In this document: piece by piece, positions 19,079-29,930 of the stretch | Numbering within the stretch: position 1 is the stretch's first letter | How the letters are laid out: each line of letters starts with the position of its first letter | Source of the DNA: Vibrio sp. PID17_43 | GTDB lineage: Bacteria; Pseudomonadota; Gammaproteobacteria; Enterobacterales; Vibrionaceae | Direction of reading: 5' to 3' | NCBI RefSeq assembly: GCF_002608565.1 | Contig: NZ_LIXM01000017.1 | Span: 1 to 64,000, forward strand | DNA: 64,000 nucleotides | The notes under the pieces: model-generated | Told to the model about the DNA's origin: nothing | Database searches by the model: none | The model's input: only the letters and a program-made list of their open reading frames with translations | Translations under genes and position numbers: made by a program

Positions 19079-20536
19079 TTACAGGCTGACACCTGGGCTC
19101 AATGTTGCAGGCAAGACCGTCTCGCGACCTTCCACTGATGCCATTGGGTACGCACAGTAGTCTGCTGCGTAGTAAGCACTTGGGCGTAGGTTACCTGACG
19201 CCCCCGGACCACCAAACGGTGCATCACCACTGGCTCCCGTCAGCTGACGGTTGCGATTCACGATACCTGCACGAATGTGGTCAACGAAGTATTCCCACTC
19301 TTGGTCGTCAGTTGAAACCAGACCCGCAGAAAGACCAAAGCGCGTATCGTTCGCTAGCTCTACCGCTTTCTCTAGCCCTTCGTAGCGCACTACTTGCAGA
19401 AGTGGACCGAAGTACTCTTCATCTGGCAGTTCAGCAATGTTCGTCACATCGATGATGCCCGGAGAAACAAACGCCGCTTCGCCCGCTTTCGCTTCAATTA
19501 AGCTTTCGCCACCAAGAGCTTGCAGGTTAGCTTGTGCATCCAGAATAAACTTGGCTGCCGCGACCGAAATTTGTGGTCCCATGAATGGCGCAGGCTCAGC
19601 AAATGGTTGGTCAACGCGAATGTTACGTGTCGCTTCCACCAACTTAGCAATCACTGCATCACCCTTATCTCCAAACGGAATGTACAGACGACGAGCGCAG
19701 GTACAACGTTGACCTGCGCTGATGAAGGCTGACTGGATGATGGTGTAAACCGTTGCATCTAGGTCGCCGTAGTTACCCGAAATAACCATCGGGTTATTGC
19801 CACCCATTTCTAGCGCCAGCATCTTGTCCGGCTGACCTGCAAATTGACGATGCAGAACATGACCTGTGTTTGCACTACCCGTGAACAGCACGCCATCAAT
19901 GCCTTTCGCGTCCGCTAGCGCAATGCCGGTTTCTTTCGCACCTTGGACTAGGTTAATCACACCTTTCGGTAGACCCACTTCTTCCCACAGTTTCATGGCT
20001 AATTCACCCGTCCATGGCGTTTGCTCAGACGGCTTGAATACCACTGTGTTACCCGCAAGTAGTGCTGGCACGATGTGACCATTTGGCAGATGACCTGGGA
20101 AGTTATAAGGGCCGAATACCGCCATTACACCCAATGGGCGGTGACGCAATACAATTTGGTTGCCTGCGGCTTCACGTGTCGCTTCACCAGTGCGGTCGTG
20201 GTAAGCACGGATAGAAATCGCAATTTTACCTGCCATTGCCGCCGCTTCAGTACGAGTTTCCCAAATCGGCTTACCGGTTTCTTTAGCAATCACTTCGGCA
20301 ATTTTTTCGCTGTTCTCTTTCACTTTCTCAGCAAAAGCCAACACGATCGCTTCACGCTCTGCAAATGGACGCTTCTTCCAGTCAACAAACGCCTCGCGCG
20401 CCGCAGCAACCGCTTGGTTCACTTGCTCTGCCGTCGCGCCTTTGCCCTGCCAGATCACTTCTTGGTTGTACGGCGACAAAGACGTAAATGCTTCACCCTG
20501 ACCTTGTACCCATTCACCTGCAATCCAATGTGTCAT
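19079..20536 (-). CDS. astD: Succinylglutamate-semialdehyde dehydrogenase
   Basis: AstD (485 aa) oxidises N-succinylglutamate 5-semialdehyde to N-succinylglutamate with NAD+, step four of the arginine succinyltransferase (AST) pathway. Typical aldehyde dehydrogenase features: [20 protein letters not shown], general base Glu in LALEMGGNN and catalytic Cys in [11 protein letters not shown]. It lies 28 bases after astA in the order astC-A-D. astB and astE are not in this window. Confidence 0.97.
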   Translation of the reverse strand: MTHWIAGEWVQGQGEAFTSLSPYNQEVIWQGKGATAEQVNQAVAAAREAFVDWKKRPFAEREAIVLAFAEKVKENSEKIAEVIAKETGKPIWETRTEAAAMAGKIAISIRAYHDRTGEATREAAGNQIVLRHRPLGVMAVFGPYNFPGHLPNGHIVPALLAGNTVVFKPSEQTPWTGELAMKLWEEVGLPKGVINLVQGAKETGIALADAKGIDGVLFTGSANTGHVLHRQFAGQPDKMLALEMGGNNPMVISGNYGDLDATVYTIIQSAFISAGQRCTCARRLYIPFGDKGDAVIAKLVEATRNIRVDQPFAEPAPFMGPQISVAAAKFILDAQANLQALGGESLIEAKAGEAAFVSPGIIDVTNIAELPDEEYFGPLLQVVRYEGLEKAVELANDTRFGLSAGLVSTDDQEWEYFVDHIRAGIVNRNRQLTGASGDAPFGGPGASGNLRPSAYYAADYCAYPMASVEGRETVLPATLSPGVSL

Positions 20537-20564
20537 TGTTTCTATCCTTAAATTCTGTCGTCAG

Positions 20565-21584
20565 TTACTGCGGAAGAAGGCGAACAAAATCCCCTTCACC
20601 AACCAAAAGTGCATTCGCCAATTCTGGCGCGAGCACCACGCTTTGTGTTTCTGCGTCATAAGCCGCTTTTGCTGCCGCGGCACGGAAATTCTCGAATGAT
20701 GAATTACACATCAAGAAGTCTTGCGTGCTGGTATGTTCAGAAATTTTGACTTTAGCGCGGAATGAGTGGCGTACCGATTCAATATTGCGTAAGTCACATT
20801 CCACTGAAGGACCACCATCGAAAATGTCGACATAACCCCGGTTGGTGAAACCTTCATTCTCTAGCAGTTTCAACGCCGGGCGCGTGTTGTCATGCACTTG
20901 ACCAATTACGGCTTGCGCTTCTGGGCTCAACAGGTTGATGTAGATTGGCAACTTCGGCATCAAGTCAGCGATAAAACCTTTCTTGCCGATACCGGTTAGA
21001 TAATCAGCAAGCGTGAAGTCAATTGAAAAGAAATGCTCTTGTAGCCACTGCCAAAATGGTGAGTTACCGTTCTCGTCTGATACACCGCGCATCTCAGCAA
21101 AAATAGTGTCTGAGAAACGTTCTGGGTGCTCAGCCATCATCAAAAATCGACACTTCGACATCAAGCGACCATTCAACCCTCCACGGAATGTTTCACGTAG
21201 GAACAAGGTACAGATTTCACTGTTGCCCGTGTAGTTGTTACCAAACGTCAGCAGCTTAACCACATTGTTTACCCCAAGTTTTGGCGATGAGTGCACCACT
21301 TTACTGATGTGGTAAGAGTAAAAAGGCACATCCCAGCCAATTGAAGCTTCGATGCCAGTGGTACCTGCGACTTCACCCGTTTCAGAGTCAAAGCCCACCA
21401 TCAGGTAGCCTTCATCACCAGCTTCTTTCACGTCTGGTTTAGCAAAACTGTATTCTGAGTGTTTGATTCGATTGGTTAACAGTTCTTCGTTAACCGGTAG
21501 AGATGTAAATCCATGGCCTGACTCAACCGCACAGGTGTGCAGCGCGTCATAATCCGACATTGCAATAGGGCGAACTACTAGCAT
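20565..21584 (-). CDS. astA: Arginine N-succinyltransferase
   Basis: AstA (339 aa from MLVVRPIAMSDYDALH) transfers succinyl from succinyl-CoA to arginine, the committing step of AST arginine catabolism. GFTSLPVNEELL and NFRAAAAKAAYDAE are family patterns. I start at ATG 21582-21584 because GGAGGGAG lies just upstream; an upstream in-frame start adds seven residues. It is 106 bases after the aminotransferase gene and 28 before astD, so it is probably one operon. Confidence 0.96.
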   Translation of the reverse strand: MLVVRPIAMSDYDALHTCAVESGHGFTSLPVNEELLTNRIKHSEYSFAKPDVKEAGDEGYLMVGFDSETGEVAGTTGIEASIGWDVPFYSYHISKVVHSSPKLGVNNVVKLLTFGNNYTGNSEICTLFLRETFRGGLNGRLMSKCRFLMMAEHPERFSDTIFAEMRGVSDENGNSPFWQWLQEHFFSIDFTLADYLTGIGKKGFIADLMPKLPIYINLLSPEAQAVIGQVHDNTRPALKLLENEGFTNRGYVDIFDGGPSVECDLRNIESVRHSFRAKVKISEHTSTQDFLMCNSSFENFRAAAAKAAYDAETQSVVLAPELANALLVGEGDFVRLLPQ

Positions 21585-21690
21585 CAATACTCCCTCCAGA
21601 TGCAAGAAAATCCTAACTAAATTGTAGGAACAATTCCCCCATCAGAGGTCCTTGATGGGGGTTGCGTTGGCAATAAAACCGGGATCGCGT

Positions 21691-22902
21691 TTACACTAAC
21701 GTCGCAATCGCTTTGTCCAATTTTGCCAAGCCTTCTTCGATTTCTTGTTGTGTGATAACGAGTGATGGTGTGAAACGTACGACATTGGCACCCGCAACCA
21801 ATACCATGAGACCTTGTTTACCAGCGGCAACCAGTACGTCACGTGCACGGCCTTGCCACTCTTCATTCAGCGCCGCACCAAGCAGCAAACCTTTACCACG
21901 CACTTCAGAGAAAAGGTTGTACTTCGCGTTGATCTTCTCTAGACCTTCGCGGAACATCGCTTCACGCTCTAGTACGCCCGCTAAGGTCTCTGGCTTGCTG
22001 ACTTCATCAACCACAGCTTCTGCAACCGCACACGCTAATGGGTTACCACCGTAAGTCGAACCGTGAGTGCCCACTTTTAAGTGTTCAGCCAGTTTTGCTG
22101 TGGTTAACATTGCGCCGATAGGAAAACCACCACCGAGTGATTTCGCGGTGCTTAGGATATCTGGCGTGATCCCTAGACCTTGGTACGCGTAGAAGTGACC
22201 AGTACGACCGTTACCGGTTTGTACTTCATCAAAAATCAACAGTGCGTTGTGTTTGTCACACAGTTCACGAACCGCTTGGGCGAACTCAGGCGTTGGTGGA
22301 ATGATACCGCCCTCACCTTGAAGCGGCTCCATCATCACCGCACAAGTGCGATCAGAGATGTGTGCTTGCAGCGCTTCGATATCGTTGTACGGCAGGTGCG
22401 TGACGTCACCAGGCTTAGGACCAAAACCGTCAGAGTAAGCCGCTTGGCCACCGACCGTCACGGTAAAGAAAGTACGACCGTGGAAACCTTGTTTGAATGC
22501 GATGATTTCAGATTTCTCAGCACCATGAACGTCTGCGGCGTAACGACGAGCAAGCTTTAATGCAGCTTCGTTCGCTTCTGCACCAGAGTTGGCAAAGAAT
22601 ACGCGCTCTGCGAAACTGACTTCAGTCAGTTTTTTTGCTAAGCGGAGTGCTGGCTCATTGGTCATTACGTTGCTAAGGTGCCAAAGCTTGTTGCCCTGCT
22701 CGGTTAATGCATTCACCATTGCAGGGTGACAATGACCAAGACAGCTCACGGCAATACCACCAGCAAAGTCGATGTATTCATTGCCTTCCTGATCCCAAAT
22801 TCGTGAACCTTTACCTTTAACAGGGATCATTTCCATCGGGTTATAGCAAGGTACCATTACCTCATCGAATAAACCGCGCTCTACTTTGTTTTCCGTTGTC
22901 AT
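21691..22902 (-). CDS. argD: Acetylornithine/succinylornithine aminotransferase
   Basis: This 403-aa class-III PLP aminotransferase has the lysine motif [18 protein letters not shown] and the [11 protein letters not shown] segment. It could serve arginine synthesis (ArgD), lysine synthesis (DapC) and arginine breakdown (AstC). Its place ahead of astA and astD favours the AstC role, but in vibrios one enzyme seems to fill both. An ARG-box-like site lies about 100 bases upstream (separate entry). Confidence 0.93.
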   Translation of the reverse strand: MTTENKVERGLFDEVMVPCYNPMEMIPVKGKGSRIWDQEGNEYIDFAGGIAVSCLGHCHPAMVNALTEQGNKLWHLSNVMTNEPALRLAKKLTEVSFAERVFFANSGAEANEAALKLARRYAADVHGAEKSEIIAFKQGFHGRTFFTVTVGGQAAYSDGFGPKPGDVTHLPYNDIEALQAHISDRTCAVMMEPLQGEGGIIPPTPEFAQAVRELCDKHNALLIFDEVQTGNGRTGHFYAYQGLGITPDILSTAKSLGGGFPIGAMLTTAKLAEHLKVGTHGSTYGGNPLACAVAEAVVDEVSKPETLAGVLEREAMFREGLEKINAKYNLFSEVRGKGLLLGAALNEEWQGRARDVLVAAGKQGLMVLVAGANVVRFTPSLVITQQEIEEGLAKLDKAIATLV

Positions 22903-23001
22903 TGCACATTCCTTCTTGATACCGCATGCCTAGCAGATAAGCGAATTTAACCAGCATTCTTTGCTAGCAAATAATGTTTTGCATTTAAGCCATCAGGGCA
23001 T

Positions 23002-23015
23002 TGTATTTACATTTA
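23002..23015. promoter_or_regulatory. Candidate ArgR (ARG box) site upstream of argD
   Basis: TGTATTTACATTTA matches the half-palindrome TGAATWWWWATTCA at 11 of 14 positions. The paired second box expected 21 bases away is not evident, so the call is tentative. The whole 22903-23168 stretch is AT-rich and also holds a 12-bp palindrome TTTGCTAGCAAA at 22960-22971. Confidence 0.4.
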
Positions 23016-23168
23016 ATTAACCATTTCAATAGTGATTTATTCTTTTCGCATCCCAGCACAACCACCACTAATCACTATCTATGAGTATTTATGCACCAAG
23101 AATTCGGGATTGAGAAGCGTTTTTTTATAAAAGGCAACGATTACTTGAATTAACAGGAGGGACAAGCA

Positions 23169-23336
23169 ATGAATAATTCTCGCCAATTAGATAGAACGCA
23201 TAGTTTTGCATTCCACTTCCAAAGTGAAATAGATGAAGAATTTGTTAAAAAAAGTGATCGGGATCAGATCGTTTTACGCGCGAGAAAGTTTGCGAGTAGT
23301 TCGTGGCCTTGTTCTGTCTTAATTGACTCAGGATGA
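23169..23336 (+). CDS. Possible small protein (55 aa), unknown
   Basis: An ATG at 23169 has a near-ideal AGGAGGG site eight bases upstream. It opens a 55-codon ORF starting [20 protein letters not shown] and ending LIDSG. The first 32 codons lie in otherwise gene-free DNA; the last 24 lie antisense to the pabA 3' end, so only the first part could have evolved freely. It is divergent from argD. It is charged, without a membrane segment or known motif. It may be a real small gene, a leader peptide or chance. Confidence 0.35.
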   Translation: MNNSRQLDRTHSFAFHFQSEIDEEFVKKSDRDQIVLRARKFASSSWPCSVLIDSG

Positions 23337-23851
23337 AACTGTACCGCGTAAATTGGCAGGGTTTTATGCTGATAACCCATGATTTCATCCATGGATCCGT
23401 CAGGTAGTTCAGTCCAAGCGGTCAATTCAAACACATCAGGTAACGTGCCGCTTTTCACCACGAGAGAGTGGTAGCGGGTTACCGTCAGTGGGTTATTAAG
23501 ATTTTTAAACACACTGCGACCGTTGTGACGAATCGGTGAGGTCTTACCGTGCATCACTTGTCGTGCACGTACCACTTCGCCACCAAACACCTGCGCAATC
23601 GCCTGATGACCAAGACAAACGCCCAAGATAGGCAGCTTGCCAGCAAAGTGTTCAATGGCTTGTAGAGAGATACCCGCTTCGTTAGGGGTACATGGTCCTG
23701 GAGAGATCACCAAATGAGTGGGGTTGAGCGCCTCAATACCTTGAATGTCGATTTCATCGTTACGCACCACCTTTACGTCTGCACCAAGCTCGCAGAAGTA
23801 TTGGTAAAGGTTGTAGGTAAAAGAGTCGTAGTTATCGATGATCAACAACAT
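23264..23851 (-). CDS. pabA: Aminodeoxychorismate synthase, glutamine amidotransferase subunit
   Basis: PabA (195 aa from [19 protein letters not shown]) supplies ammonia from glutamine to PabB for 4-amino-4-deoxychorismate, on the way to folate. The class-I amidotransferase triad is present: Cys in GVCLGHQAI near residue 79, and His and Glu in VQFHPESI near 168. It could also serve as TrpG, but there is no anthranilate gene nearby. The ATG 23849-23851 gives the family start; an upstream extension is non-homologous. Confidence 0.94.
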   Translation of the reverse strand: MLLIIDNYDSFTYNLYQYFCELGADVKVVRNDEIDIQGIEALNPTHLVISPGPCTPNEAGISLQAIEHFAGKLPILGVCLGHQAIAQVFGGEVVRARQVMHGKTSPIRHNGRSVFKNLNNPLTVTRYHSLVVKSGTLPDVFELTAWTELPDGSMDEIMGYQHKTLPIYAVQFHPESIKTEQGHELLANFLARKTI

Positions 23852-23988
23852 AAAGTGTCGGTGGCTCCAATCCGTTTTGGCAATGCTTAAGTGATGAATC
23901 ACCACTTTCGTGGCAATCAAGGGCGGTATTTTGCTATACCAAGCAAGAAAGGCAAGTTTTTGCTGAATAAATTTGCTCTGATACGAAA

Positions 23989-24011
23989 AGCCCTCGCTAG
24001 ATGCGAGGGCT
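23989..24011 (-). terminator. Terminator after trpS
   Basis: Nine-bp GC-rich stem (AGCCCTCGC, TAGAT loop, GCGAGGGCT); the minus transcript runs on into UUUU. It separates trpS from pabA. Confidence 0.85.
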
Positions 24012-24036
24012 AAAAATAATAAAGCTCTAAGCTCGA

Positions 24037-25074
24037 TTATGGGCGAGCAACAAAGCCGACGGCTTCATACGCTTTCTTCAATGTTTCGGCAGCGCGAGCG
24101 GATGCTTTCTCTGCACCTTGCTTCATCACTTCATTCATGAATGCGCGGTCTTCACGAATACGACGGTATTCTGCTTGGATAGGCTCTAGCATTGCGACTA
24201 ATGCTTCACCTACGTCTTTCTTGAATGGACCGTACATTTCAACACCTTGGTATTTCGCTTCAATCTCTTCAAAGCTCATGCCTGTCGCCGCAGAATAAAG
24301 CCCCATTAGGTTCGAGATACCTGCTTTGCTTTCCCAGTCGTGAGCGATACGCGGTGGCGTTTCTGTATCGGTTTGCGCTTTGTTGATCTTCTTGATGATC
24401 GACTTAGGCTCTTCAAGCAGCGTGATAACGTTCTTACGGTTATCATCTGACTTAGACATCTTCTTCGTTGCGTCTTGAAGACTCATTACGCGCGCATTTA
24501 CCGTCGGAATGTAAGGCTCTGGCACTTGGAAGATTGGCTGATCTGGCGAGTAGATATTGTTAAAGCGGTTAGCGATATCACGCGCTAGCTCTAGGTGCTG
24601 CTTCTGGTCGCTACCGACTGGCACTTGGTGCGCACCATAAAGCAGGATATCCGCAGCCATGAGTACTGGGTAGTCAAACAGACCAACATTTACGTCGCCA
24701 AATTGGCTTGAGCTGTCACTCGAATAACGTGCTGATTTGTCTTTAAACTGAGTCATACGACCCAACTCACCCATCTGGGTGTAACAGTTAAGAAGCCAAC
24801 CAAGTTGAGCATGCTCTGGTACGTGTGACTGAACAAATAGCGTGCTCTTCTTCGGGTCAACACCAACTGCCAGACAGATCGCCAGTGCGTCTAGTGTCGC
24901 TTCATGCAGTGCTTTAGGGTCCTGACGAACCGTAATCGCGTGAAGGTCTACCACACAGTATTGGCAATCATAATCGTCTTGCATCTGCTGCCATTGACGT
25001 AGAGCACCCAAGTAATTGCCGATACTTAGTTCACCTGAAGGTTGAACACCACTCAATACGATGGGTTTGCTCAT
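24037..25074 (-). CDS. trpS: Tryptophanyl-tRNA synthetase
   Basis: TrpRS (345 aa) is a class-I synthetase that charges tRNA-Trp. The HIGH-like motif reads SIGN ([17 protein letters not shown]) and the second signature is KKMSKSD near residue 195. It lies 114 bases after gph. As in E. coli and V. cholerae it follows gph, but here a clear terminator lies between them, so it probably has its own promoter. Confidence 0.98.
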   Translation of the reverse strand: MSKPIVLSGVQPSGELSIGNYLGALRQWQQMQDDYDCQYCVVDLHAITVRQDPKALHEATLDALAICLAVGVDPKKSTLFVQSHVPEHAQLGWLLNCYTQMGELGRMTQFKDKSARYSSDSSSQFGDVNVGLFDYPVLMAADILLYGAHQVPVGSDQKQHLELARDIANRFNNIYSPDQPIFQVPEPYIPTVNARVMSLQDATKKMSKSDDNRKNVITLLEEPKSIIKKINKAQTDTETPPRIAHDWESKAGISNLMGLYSAATGMSFEEIEAKYQGVEMYGPFKKDVGEALVAMLEPIQAEYRRIREDRAFMNEVMKQGAEKASARAAETLKKAYEAVGFVARP

Positions 25075-25114
25075 TAGAATGATTCCTTTGACTTCTTAAT
25101 CTAAATAAATGAAA

Positions 25115-25140
25115 AACCGTGCGGCTCTTAGCGCACGGTT
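25115..25140 (-). terminator. Terminator after gph
   Basis: Nine-bp stem (AACCGTGCG and CGCACGGTT) with an 8-base loop and a U-run in the minus transcript. It lies between gph and trpS. Confidence 0.85.
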
Positions 25141-25188
25141 CACTCAGTGTACTCATTAGCGAGTATTTTGGAAGATCTTTTGTCGCGG

Positions 25189-25875
25189 TTATACAGAAAC
25201 CGCTATTACATCCAATAATTCACCCAAACTGCTAGCAACAAAATCGGGATTCGACGCTGAAATTGGCTCACCATGGTTGTAACCGTAAGTTAAACCAAAT
25301 GAGGCACAACCTGCATTCTTCGCCGCTAGAATATCATTTTTCGAATCCCCAACCATCAGCATTTCACTTGGCAGGATCTGATGTTTTTCCATCAGCCAGT
25401 TGAGTGCAACTGGGTTAGGCTTTTTCTCAAAAAATGCATCGCCACCAAGTACATCGACAAAGTATTTGGCAATGTCGTGTTTCTCCAGAATCTCTGGCAC
25501 AAACTTGGACGGTTTGTTGGTGACTAGCGCCATCACAAATCCAGCGTTATGCAGCTCTTCCAACGTTTCTTTGACCGTTGGATAAAGATGGCTAAGCTTA
25601 TGACCGCTCTGCGCGTAGAAATCATCAAACAATACACGAGCCTGAGCACATAGTTCGTCACTTAACTCTGGGTTGATGGTCAGGCTTTGGCTCAATGAAC
25701 GACCAATCAATACGTCCGCACCGTTACCGACGTAGTCACGGACTTGCTCTTCAGATACCGAAGGAAAACCAAGTGCTTGCACCGCTTGATCAGCTGCAAC
25801 GGCCAAATCAGGCACGCTATCAAGTAAAGTGCCATCCAAATCAAAAGCGATGAATTTAATATTTTGTTGAGTCAT
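25189..25875 (-). CDS. gph: Phosphoglycolate phosphatase
   Basis: This 228-aa HAD-superfamily phosphatase clears 2-phosphoglycolate, for example from DNA repair. HAD motifs: FDLDGTLLDS (I), VTNKPSK (II) and MVGDSKNDILAAKNAG (III/IV). In E. coli and V. cholerae gph follows dam and rpe. Here its upstream neighbour is rlmB, and neither rpe nor dam is in the window (see findings). Confidence 0.96.
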   Translation of the reverse strand: MTQQNIKFIAFDLDGTLLDSVPDLAVAADQAVQALGFPSVSEEQVRDYVGNGADVLIGRSLSQSLTINPELSDELCAQARVLFDDFYAQSGHKLSHLYPTVKETLEELHNAGFVMALVTNKPSKFVPEILEKHDIAKYFVDVLGGDAFFEKKPNPVALNWLMEKHQILPSEMLMVGDSKNDILAAKNAGCASFGLTYGYNHGEPISASNPDFVASSLGELLDVIAVSV

Positions 25876-25913
25876 AACTTCCCTGAGAATTTTTATAAGT
25901 AGCCGAAAACAAC

Positions 25914-25935
25914 AAAGGATGGGCCCCCATCCTTT
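25914..25935 (-). terminator. Terminator after rlmB
   Basis: AAAGGATGGG pairs with CCCATCCTTT across the rlmB-gph spacer; the minus transcript continues with a U/G-rich run. The loop is very short (two bases plus fraying). Confidence 0.7.
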
Positions 25936-25982
25936 GCATCTTTATCATTGTGACTGACTTTGTAGTAAGTGCTTGTTTAAAT

Positions 25983-26726
25983 TTACTTTACAGCAAGACG
26001 CTGACGAACCGCTTCAAACAAACAGATGCCTGATGCGACCGATACGTTCAAACTTGATACGCTGCCAGCCATTGGGATCTTAATCAGATCGTCACAGGTT
26101 TCGCGAGTAAGGCGACGCATGCCGTCACCTTCAGCCCCCATCACGATAGCAAGAGGACCTGTCAGCTTCGCTTGGTAGATATCGTGTGTCGCTTCACCTG
26201 CGGTACCCACAAACCAGATACCTTGTTCTTGTAGGGTACGCATAGTACGAGCCAAGTTAGTCACTCGGATCAATGGCACCACTTCTGCTGCGCCACACGC
26301 CACTTTGCTTACTGTCGCGTTCATTGGTGCAGAACGGTCTTTCGGTACGATAATTGCCGCCACGCCTGCGGCATCAGCATTACGTAGACAAGCACCTAGG
26401 TTATGCGGATCTGTCACACCATCCAGTACCAACAATAACGGGGACTCGTGCTGCGCGAGAATGTCATCAATATCGTTTTCATTTAGCTGTTTTGCTGGTT
26501 TCACGCGCGCGATGATACCTTGGTGGTTTGCGCCATACGCTTTGTCGTCCAGTGTTTTACGCGTCATCTGCTGAATAGAAACACCACATACCTGCAAATC
26601 ATTCAGAATAGGCATTAGGCGATCGTCTTGACGGCCTTTTAGAACATATGCTTCGATAAAACGCTCTGGTTCGCGTTCCAATACCGCCTTCACTGCGTGA
26701 ATGCCGTAAATAAATTCGTTACTCAT
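25983..26726 (-). CDS. rlmB: 23S rRNA (guanosine-2'-O)-methyltransferase RlmB
   Basis: RlmB (247 aa) methylates the ribose of G2251 in the P loop of 23S rRNA. SPOUT/TrmH motifs are complete: [13 protein letters not shown] (motif 1), VMGAEGDGM (2) and [18 protein letters not shown] (3, knot). It follows rnr by 61 bases, with a 10-bp hairpin at 26756-26780 in the gap, and is likely cotranscribed as in E. coli. Confidence 0.98.
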   Translation of the reverse strand: MSNEFIYGIHAVKAVLEREPERFIEAYVLKGRQDDRLMPILNDLQVCGVSIQQMTRKTLDDKAYGANHQGIIARVKPAKQLNENDIDDILAQHESPLLLVLDGVTDPHNLGACLRNADAAGVAAIIVPKDRSAPMNATVSKVACGAAEVVPLIRVTNLARTMRTLQEQGIWFVGTAGEATHDIYQAKLTGPLAIVMGAEGDGMRRLTRETCDDLIKIPMAGSVSSLNVSVASGICLFEAVRQRLAVK

Positions 26727-26787
26727 TGTTTAACCTGTTTTTATGGTCACTTTCTAGCCAACCTCGCAATGAGGTTGGCTATTTCGC

Positions 26788-29277
26788 CTACTGTGCGTCA
26801 CTCTTGGTACGCTGAGTTTTCTTCGGCTTACTGTGTGGCTTTTTCTTACGTGCTTTCTTCACCTTAGGCTTTTTGTCCGCCTCAGTTTCACCGAGTTTTT
26901 GGCCATCGCGTTTGCCAGAGGTTTCACTTAGCTCTGGTCGCTTGGTTGGCTCAATCACTGGTGTCGCACGAGTGCCGCCTTTCGTAGCAGCACGTTTTTT
27001 CTCTTTTGCTTTACGCTTGGCTTCTGCTGCGCGTTTCTTCGCAGTCTTACCTTCGCCGCGTAGCTTACGACTTGTTTCGACTAATTCAAAGTCAATTTGC
27101 TTGTCATTTAGATTAACAGCAAGCACTTTGACTTTCACTGCATCACCTAAGCGGTAGATGTTACCGAAGCTTTCACCGATAAGCCTTTGACCGATAGGAT
27201 CAAATTGATAGTAGTCGTTCGCTAGCGTTGAAATGTGCACCAAACCATCAATATGCAATTCCGTCAGGCGCACAAAGAAACCAAAACTGGTCACGTTGGC
27301 AATCACACCATCAAGCTCATCACCGACGTGGTCTTGCATGTATTCACACTTCAACCAATCCGCCACTTCACGCGTCGCATCATCAGCTCTGCGCTCGGTC
27401 ATCGAACATTGTTCACCGTAGAAGTCCATGTCGTCAAACGAGTAGTGATACCCACCAGTTGGCGTCCAACGGTCTTGATTGCGGCCTTCTTCTTTCGCAA
27501 TCAAGTATTTAATTGCGCGATGCAGCAGCAAGTCTGGGTAACGACGAATTGGCGACGTAAAGTGCGCATAACGCTTTAATGCCAAACCGAAGTGACCGGC
27601 ATTATCTGCGCTATAAATCGCCTGCTTCATCGAACGCAGTAGCATGGTTTGGATCAGCTCTTTATCCTGACGCTCAGCAATTTGTTTCACCAAGTCCGCG
27701 TAATCCGTTGGCGAAGGTTCTAAACCACCGCCTAAGTTTAGACCCAGTTCGCCAAGAAAATCACGGAAGCCTTGCAAACGCAATTCACCCGGAGATTCGT
27801 GAATGCGATATAGCGCCGGCTCTTTAGCTTTTTCCACCAGCGATGCCGAAGCCACGTTGGCCATGATCATACACTCTTCAATGATCTTGTGTGCGTCGTT
27901 ACGAATCACAGGTTCGATGCTTTCAATCTTACGATCAGCATTAAAGATGAACTTCGCTTCCACCGTTTCAAATTCAATCGCACCACGGTTATCACGCGCG
28001 TCTTTTAGTACTTTGTACATGGCGTGCAATTCCTCAAGGTGTGGCACTTGCGCGTGATAACGCATGCGTAGCTCTTCATCACCCTCTAGGATCGCCCCCA
28101 CTTTGTTGTAAGTCAGACGAGCGTGCGAGTTCATCACTGCTTCGTAATGCTTGTACCCCGATAGCTTCCCTGTTTCGGAGATGGTCATTTCACAAACCAT
28201 ACATAAGCGATCCACTTGTGGATTGAGTGAACACAGGCCGTTCGATAATACCTCTGGCAACATAGGTACAACTTGTGAAGGGAAATACACTGAGTTACCA
28301 CGGTTAATCGCTTCTTTATCAAGCGCAGTGTCTGGTCGCACGTAGTAACTGACATCAGCAATGGCTACCCATAAGCGCCAACCGCCGCCCTTCTTCTTCT
28401 CACAGTAAACCGCATCATCGAAATCACGAGCGTCTTCACCATCGATGGTAACAAGCGGCAATTCACGCAAGTCAACACGGCCAACTTTGGCTTCTTCTGG
28501 CACTTCCTCGCCTAAGTTAACGATCTGCTTGTCGACCGCTTCTGGCCACTCGTGTGGAATTTGATGGGTACGAATTGCGACTTGAGTTTCCATACCCGGC
28601 GCCATATTTTCGCCAAGTACTTCAACCACTTTACCCATCATTCCGCGCGAACGAGAGCCACGGTCGGTCACTTCAATCACAACCACATTACCCATACGAG
28701 CTCCAGATTTGTGCTCATTTGGGATCAGAATATCTTGGCTAATGCGAGAATCATCCGGTACAACGTATGAGTAGCCATATTCCAGGAAGAAGCGACCAAC
28801 AATCTGAGTATTACGCTCTTCCAATACACGCACTAAGCGACCTTCACGACGACCACGCTTGCTGTTATCGGTTGGCTGAACCAACACAAAGTCACCATGG
28901 ATAATGTTCTTCATTTGGTGATGCGGCAGCACAATGTCATCATCCTTGCCGACACTGCCTTCTGGACGAACCCAACCGTGACCATCTTTGTGGCCAATCA
29001 CATAACCTTTCACCATTTCGAGCTTTGCTGGTAGCGCATAGCACTGACGACGCGTAAACACGAGCTGACCATCACGCTCCATTGCACGCAGTCTACGGCG
29101 CAAGCCTTCGTATTGTTCTTCACCTTCAAGTTTCAGCGCTTCAAACAAATCATTACGATTCATTGGTACGCCAGCTTGTTCAAGAAACTCAATGATGAAC
29201 TCTCTGCTTGGGATTGGGTTTTCGTAATTCTTGGACTCACGATCTGCGAACGGATCGTTTGGAATATTGTCTGACAT
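26788..29277 (-). CDS. rnr: Ribonuclease R
   Basis: RNase R (829 aa) is a 3'-5' exoribonuclease that degrades structured RNA and takes part in tmRNA quality control. Domains: N-terminal helix-turn-helix and cold-shock modules (about 20-250), the RNB catalytic domain ([11 protein letters not shown] near residue 275 holds the metal-binding Asp residues), an S1 domain (about 640-725) and a Lys/Arg-rich tail from about 740. It is part of nsrR-rnr-rlmB. Confidence 0.98.
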   Translation of the reverse strand: MSDNIPNDPFADRESKNYENPIPSREFIIEFLEQAGVPMNRNDLFEALKLEGEEQYEGLRRRLRAMERDGQLVFTRRQCYALPAKLEMVKGYVIGHKDGHGWVRPEGSVGKDDDIVLPHHQMKNIIHGDFVLVQPTDNSKRGRREGRLVRVLEERNTQIVGRFFLEYGYSYVVPDDSRISQDILIPNEHKSGARMGNVVVIEVTDRGSRSRGMMGKVVEVLGENMAPGMETQVAIRTHQIPHEWPEAVDKQIVNLGEEVPEEAKVGRVDLRELPLVTIDGEDARDFDDAVYCEKKKGGGWRLWVAIADVSYYVRPDTALDKEAINRGNSVYFPSQVVPMLPEVLSNGLCSLNPQVDRLCMVCEMTISETGKLSGYKHYEAVMNSHARLTYNKVGAILEGDEELRMRYHAQVPHLEELHAMYKVLKDARDNRGAIEFETVEAKFIFNADRKIESIEPVIRNDAHKIIEECMIMANVASASLVEKAKEPALYRIHESPGELRLQGFRDFLGELGLNLGGGLEPSPTDYADLVKQIAERQDKELIQTMLLRSMKQAIYSADNAGHFGLALKRYAHFTSPIRRYPDLLLHRAIKYLIAKEEGRNQDRWTPTGGYHYSFDDMDFYGEQCSMTERRADDATREVADWLKCEYMQDHVGDELDGVIANVTSFGFFVRLTELHIDGLVHISTLANDYYQFDPIGQRLIGESFGNIYRLGDAVKVKVLAVNLNDKQIDFELVETSRKLRGEGKTAKKRAAEAKRKAKEKKRAATKGGTRATPVIEPTKRPELSETSGKRDGQKLGETEADKKPKVKKARKKKPHSKPKKTQRTKSDAQ

Positions 29278-29394
29278 AGGCGTGCCTATCTAGCAAGGAA
29301 GGTATAGAGCTAGTATATCCGAGTCTCAGGATAAGCTACAGAATTGCTTTGAAAAAAGAATGTTCAAGAAAAGATTTAAGACTCGAAAATAAGG

Positions 29395-29820
29395 CTAAGG
29401 ACGAGTAAGCAAGATCAGCAGCTCGGCATTGTCACTAAGCAGCTCTTCGATAGTGCAAGTATCCAACTCAGCAAGAAACGCCATTTTCGCTTTCGCCAAC
29501 TTATCTTTCAAACGACAAGCTGGCGTAATATGGCAAAACTCAACACCACAATTGACCAAATCTAATGGCTCTAGATCACGCACCACACCGCCAACGGTAA
29601 TGTCTGCTGCTGGCTTCATCAAACGAATTCCACCGTTCTTTCCACGCACAGTATGAACATAGCCGAGCTGACCTAAACGGTTGATCACTTTAACCATGTG
29701 GTTACGTGACACCCCAAATAAGTCGGTTACTTCAGTAATATTCGTCAACTCATCTTTTGGCAGTGAAGCCAAGTAAATCAAGGTTCTTAGCGCGTAGTCG
29801 GTGAAACTGGTTAACTGCAT
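29395..29820 (-). CDS. nsrR: Nitric-oxide-sensing repressor NsrR
   Basis: NsrR (141 aa) is an Rrf2-family repressor whose [Fe-S] cluster is destroyed by NO. The winged helix is N-terminal ([18 protein letters not shown]). The cluster cysteines are Cys91, Cys96 and Cys102 ([12 protein letters not shown]). It faces hmp across a 110-base gap holding two NsrR-like boxes, so it probably represses hmp and itself. It lies upstream of rnr-rlmB. Confidence 0.97.
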   Translation of the reverse strand: MQLTSFTDYALRTLIYLASLPKDELTNITEVTDLFGVSRNHMVKVINRLGQLGYVHTVRGKNGGIRLMKPAADITVGGVVRDLEPLDLVNCGVEFCHITPACRLKDKLAKAKMAFLAELDTCTIEELLSDNAELLILLTRP

Positions 29821-29866
29821 GTTGCGATCCTCTTTAATTAATGAGTTTAAATCTTTTCTTGATTAA

Positions 29867-29914
29867 AAGATACATTTGAGATACAACTTTAAACATGCAT
29901 TATAAATATAACTT
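29867..29914. promoter_or_regulatory. Tandem NsrR operators between nsrR and hmp
   Basis: Two 23-base imperfect palindromes, 29867-29889 and 29892-29914, each have an AAGATACATTT-like left half and an ATACAACTT-like right half, close to the published NsrR motif. They are 25 bases apart start to start, just upstream of hmp (start 29931). The spacing and location fit NO-relieved repression. Confidence 0.75.
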
Positions 29915-29930
29915 TAGATGGGAAGACATT

